A model generated the notes under the pieces. That model was given only the letters and a program-made list of their open reading frames with translations. It had not been told where the DNA came from and did not search any database. 33,218 nt of DNA from positions 1 to 33,218 of the forward strand of contig REDH01000124.1 of assembly GCA_007693585.1 (NCBI GenBank), written 5' to 3'. Each line of letters begins with the position of its first letter. The first letter of the stretch is position 1. This DNA comes from Deltaproteobacteria bacterium (GTDB lineage Bacteria > Myxococcota_A > Bradymonadia > REDH01). Positions 31,383 to 33,218 of this stretch are shown here, one piece after another. The position numbers and the translations under genes were made by a program.

Positions 31383-33218
31383 CCTCCCAGGTCAGCAGCG
31401 GAAATGCTGCGCCGCCCTGGAGGGCCGCGTAGCGTTCCGCGGTGGTCACCACGTCGCGGACGTAGTGCCGGACGCCGGGGTAGGGGACCCACTCGAGCCA
31501 GAGCATGGCGTCGTCGATCCCTGCGGCGGCGGTCCATCGGGCCACGCGACCGTGACCGGTGCTGTAGGCGGCTGCGGTGCGGACGGCGCAGCCCTGCTTG
31601 CGGTGGGAGAGCCAGGCGAGGGTGGCCGCGCCGGCGCGCGTACCCTGTTCGGGGTCGAGGAGCGCCTGGCGCCAGGCGCCGCGCGGGGGACGCGGGCCGA
31701 GCACGAGGGCTGCGGTCGCGGGCTGCACCTGCATCAGTCCCCGGGCGCCGACGGGGGAGACGAGGCCTTCGCGGAAGGCGGATTCCCGCCGCATGATCGC
31801 GCGGAGGACGGGCGGAGCGATTCCGGACTCATGGGCGGCGGCGGCGAGAGCGGGTGCCCAGGGCCGGGGATGGAGTGCGAGGAATACGGCTCCGGCGAAG
31901 GCGGGCAGCTCTCGGGCGTCGCGTTCGGCGAGCCGGACGTGCACCTGTTCGAGCCTTGTGGCGAGAATGTCGGCTCCGGTGGCGGCGAGGTGCAGGGCGA
32001 GGATGGCCTGGGCGGCGGGGAGGTCTAGCCCGAGGTCGTGGACGAGGAAGGAGGCCTGGGAGGCGGCCTCGCCGAGGTGTCCGGAGGCGGCGAGGGTGAG
32101 GAGGGGCTCTTCCACGCCGTGCGGGCGGAAGGCTGGGGCGGCGTGGAGAAGCTCGGGCAGGGGATCGATGCCGCCGGTGCGCCGGGCGGCGAGGCGGCCG
32201 TAGAGGGAGAGCGGGGCGGCGGCGAGGGCGCGTTCGAGGGCAAGGCGGGCTTCCTGGGGGGCGGCGTTCTGCTCGGCGACCATGGCGTGCCACCAGGCGG
32301 CGCGTGCGCGCTGGAACGGAGAGGCTGTGTCCTCGCGGGAGAGTTCGCGCAGGCGCTGCAGGGCGGCGAGGGGATCACCGGAGCGGAGGAGGTGGAGTGC
32401 GAGGTCGAGGCGCCAGTCGAGGGTGCCGCGTTCGCGTCGGGTGGAGCGCAGCAGGAGGTCTCCTTCGGGGAGCCGGGCAGTGTCCTCGAAGGCGAGGAGG
32501 CAGCCTTCGGCGCGCGTGGGGGTGGCGATGCGCAGGGCGAGGACGACGCAGGCCTCGAGGGCTTCGAGGCGGGCGGCGGGGTCCCGGGCCAGGCGTTCGA
32601 GGCGGGCGGCGACGGCGAGCGCCTCGGGGTCGCGGTCGGCACGCCGGAGCTGGCGCAGGAGGATGCGCAGGGCTGCCGTTCGGTGGCGCGGGTCGGCGGC
32701 GAGGGCGGCGGCGAGGAGGCGGTCTCGTGCGGGGTCGTCCGGGCGCGTGCGGGCCATGGCGAGCAGCCATGGACGGGAGGCGGGGGGGGCTTCGCCGAGG
32801 CGGTCGAGCGCGCGGAGGGAGCGGAGAGCGGCGGAAGGATCGGCGGAGGAGGCGGCGTCGAGGAGGTCGATGTGCAGGACATGCTGGAGCGCCTGGCGCT
32901 CGATGGCGCCTGCGGACGTCAGGAGAGAACGGGTCGCGGAGTCGTCGGGGGTGTCGCGGAGTGCGTCGGCGAGGGTCCGGACGCGCAGGGGTGCGGCGCG
33001 GGGGTCGGTGGCGGCGGTCCCGAGGGGGTCGTGGAGGAGGGTGAGTCGGAGCCGGCGGGAGAGCGCCGGGCGGCGTGCGCGGTGGAGTCCATCGTCGAGG
33101 AGGGCGGCGAGGGCGAGGCGGGCGTGGGGGTCGAGGGAGCGCAGGCGCGCGTGTTCGCGGGCGAGGGAGCGGGCGGGAGAGGGCCCGAGGGGCAGGCACA
33201 GGGTGGGGTCGTGGCGGC
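31360..33218 (-). CDS. Soluble lytic murein transglycosylase, Slt70-like (5' end beyond window)
   Basis: This is a periplasmic enzyme expected to cleave the MurNAc-GlcNAc bond with formation of anhydro-MurNAc. At least 619 residues lie in the window and the frame is open at the right edge, so neither start nor signal peptide is visible. The ATG at 32757 is internal: the frame upstream continues without a stop in the same Ala/Leu/Arg-rich helical style (RRLRLTLLHDPLGTAATD, ALDRLGEAPP). The long helical part is the superhelical ring of Slt70-type enzymes. The C-terminal SLT domain has the catalytic Glu in MRRESAF (codon at 31783-31785), GARGLMQVQPATA, and AYSTGHGRV in place of the usual A-Y-N-A-G-P-G-R-[VA]. 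The Asn-to-Ser and Ala-to-Thr changes in this last motif are unusual. Codons are C-ending. Confidence 0.88.
   Translation of the reverse strand, partial: RHDPTLCLPLGPSPARSLAREHARLRSLDPHARLALAALLDDGLHRARRPALSRRLRLTLLHDPLGTAATDPRAAPLRVRTLADALRDTPDDSATRSLLTSAGAIERQALQHVLHIDLLDAASSADPSAALRSLRALDRLGEAPPASRPWLLAMARTRPDDPARDRLLAAALAADPRHRTAALRILLRQLRRADRDPEALAVAARLERLARDPAARLEALEACVVLALRIATPTRAEGCLLAFEDTARLPEGDLLLRSTRRERGTLDWRLDLALHLLRSGDPLAALQRLRELSREDTASPFQRARAAWWHAMVAEQNAAPQEARLALERALAAAPLSLYGRLAARRTGGIDPLPELLHAAPAFRPHGVEEPLLTLAASGHLGEAASQASFLVHDLGLDLPAAQAILALHLAATGADILATRLEQVHVRLAERDARELPAFAGAVFLALHPRPWAPALAAAAHESGIAPPVLRAIMRRESAFREGLVSPVGARGLMQVQPATAALVLGPRPPRGAWRQALLDPEQGTRAGAATLAWLSHRKQGCAVRTAAAYSTGHGRVARWTAAAGIDDAMLWLEWVPYPGVRHYVRDVVTTAERYAALQGGAAFPLLTWEVSAGATP

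Overview
This is a GC-rich bacterial chromosome segment of about 70% G+C by eye. It is packed with housekeeping genes, and only two neighbourhoods look accessory. Several traits point to a myxobacterial or deltaproteobacterial relative (Myxococcota). These are an F0 cluster cut off from the rest of the ATP synthase, an MJ0042-type zinc-ribbon membrane protein, a tandem-FHA membrane protein, an mfd-parvulin-parvulin-pdxA string, and secreted lipoproteins with Thr/Glu/Pro-rich linkers. The assignment is an inference from gene content. No rRNA, tRNA, CRISPR array or insertion sequence is visible.

Region by region: (1) 1-1257 holds the end of a FecCD/BtuC-type permease and its ATPase, a metal-chelate or cobalamin importer. 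(2) 1394-2320 (minus) is an outer-membrane barrel protein. It diverges from gyrA (2631-5306), and the spacer carries a 12-G tract and a good gyrA promoter. (3) A lipoprotein (5482-6603) and hemL (6836-8146) follow. (4) 8147-10149 is an island with an Rpn/PD-(D/E)XK-like gene between two long non-coding stretches. (5) 10018-12094 is an ATP synthase F0 operon, atpZ-atpI-atpB-atpE, with its own promoter and a hairpin at the end. It has no b subunit and no F1 genes. (6) 22831 down to 12278 is one tightly packed minus-strand series: fha, hflX, mfd, parvulin-like lipoprotein, surA-like, pdxA. (7) Plus-strand cysS-uvrB overlap by 8 bases and are followed by a zinc-ribbon/TPR-like membrane protein. 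(8) ribA (minus) and a Fic-like gene (minus) follow, then folK and a TPR-like exported protein. (9) A soluble lytic transglycosylase (minus) stays open to the right edge, so its N-terminus lies outside the window.

How the genes work together: the mfd cluster joins transcription-coupled repair, ribosome rescue and splitting (HflX), periplasmic folding (two parvulin-type proteins) and B6 synthesis (PdxA) on what looks like one transcript. cysS-uvrB is a second, translation-coupled pairing of an aminoacyl-tRNA synthetase with excision repair. HemL, RibA, FolK and PdxA are four single cofactor-synthesis genes scattered through the window.

The most unusual points are three. The Fic-like protein at 29213-30043 keeps the Fic scaffold but has lost the catalytic His, the acidic residue, the Asn and the first Arg of the active-site loop. 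The conserved N-terminal domain of HflX is readable upstream of any ATG, GTG or TTG, which implies a rare start codon. Short 18-bp coding tandem repeats sit in the disordered parts of both HflX and its FHA neighbour.
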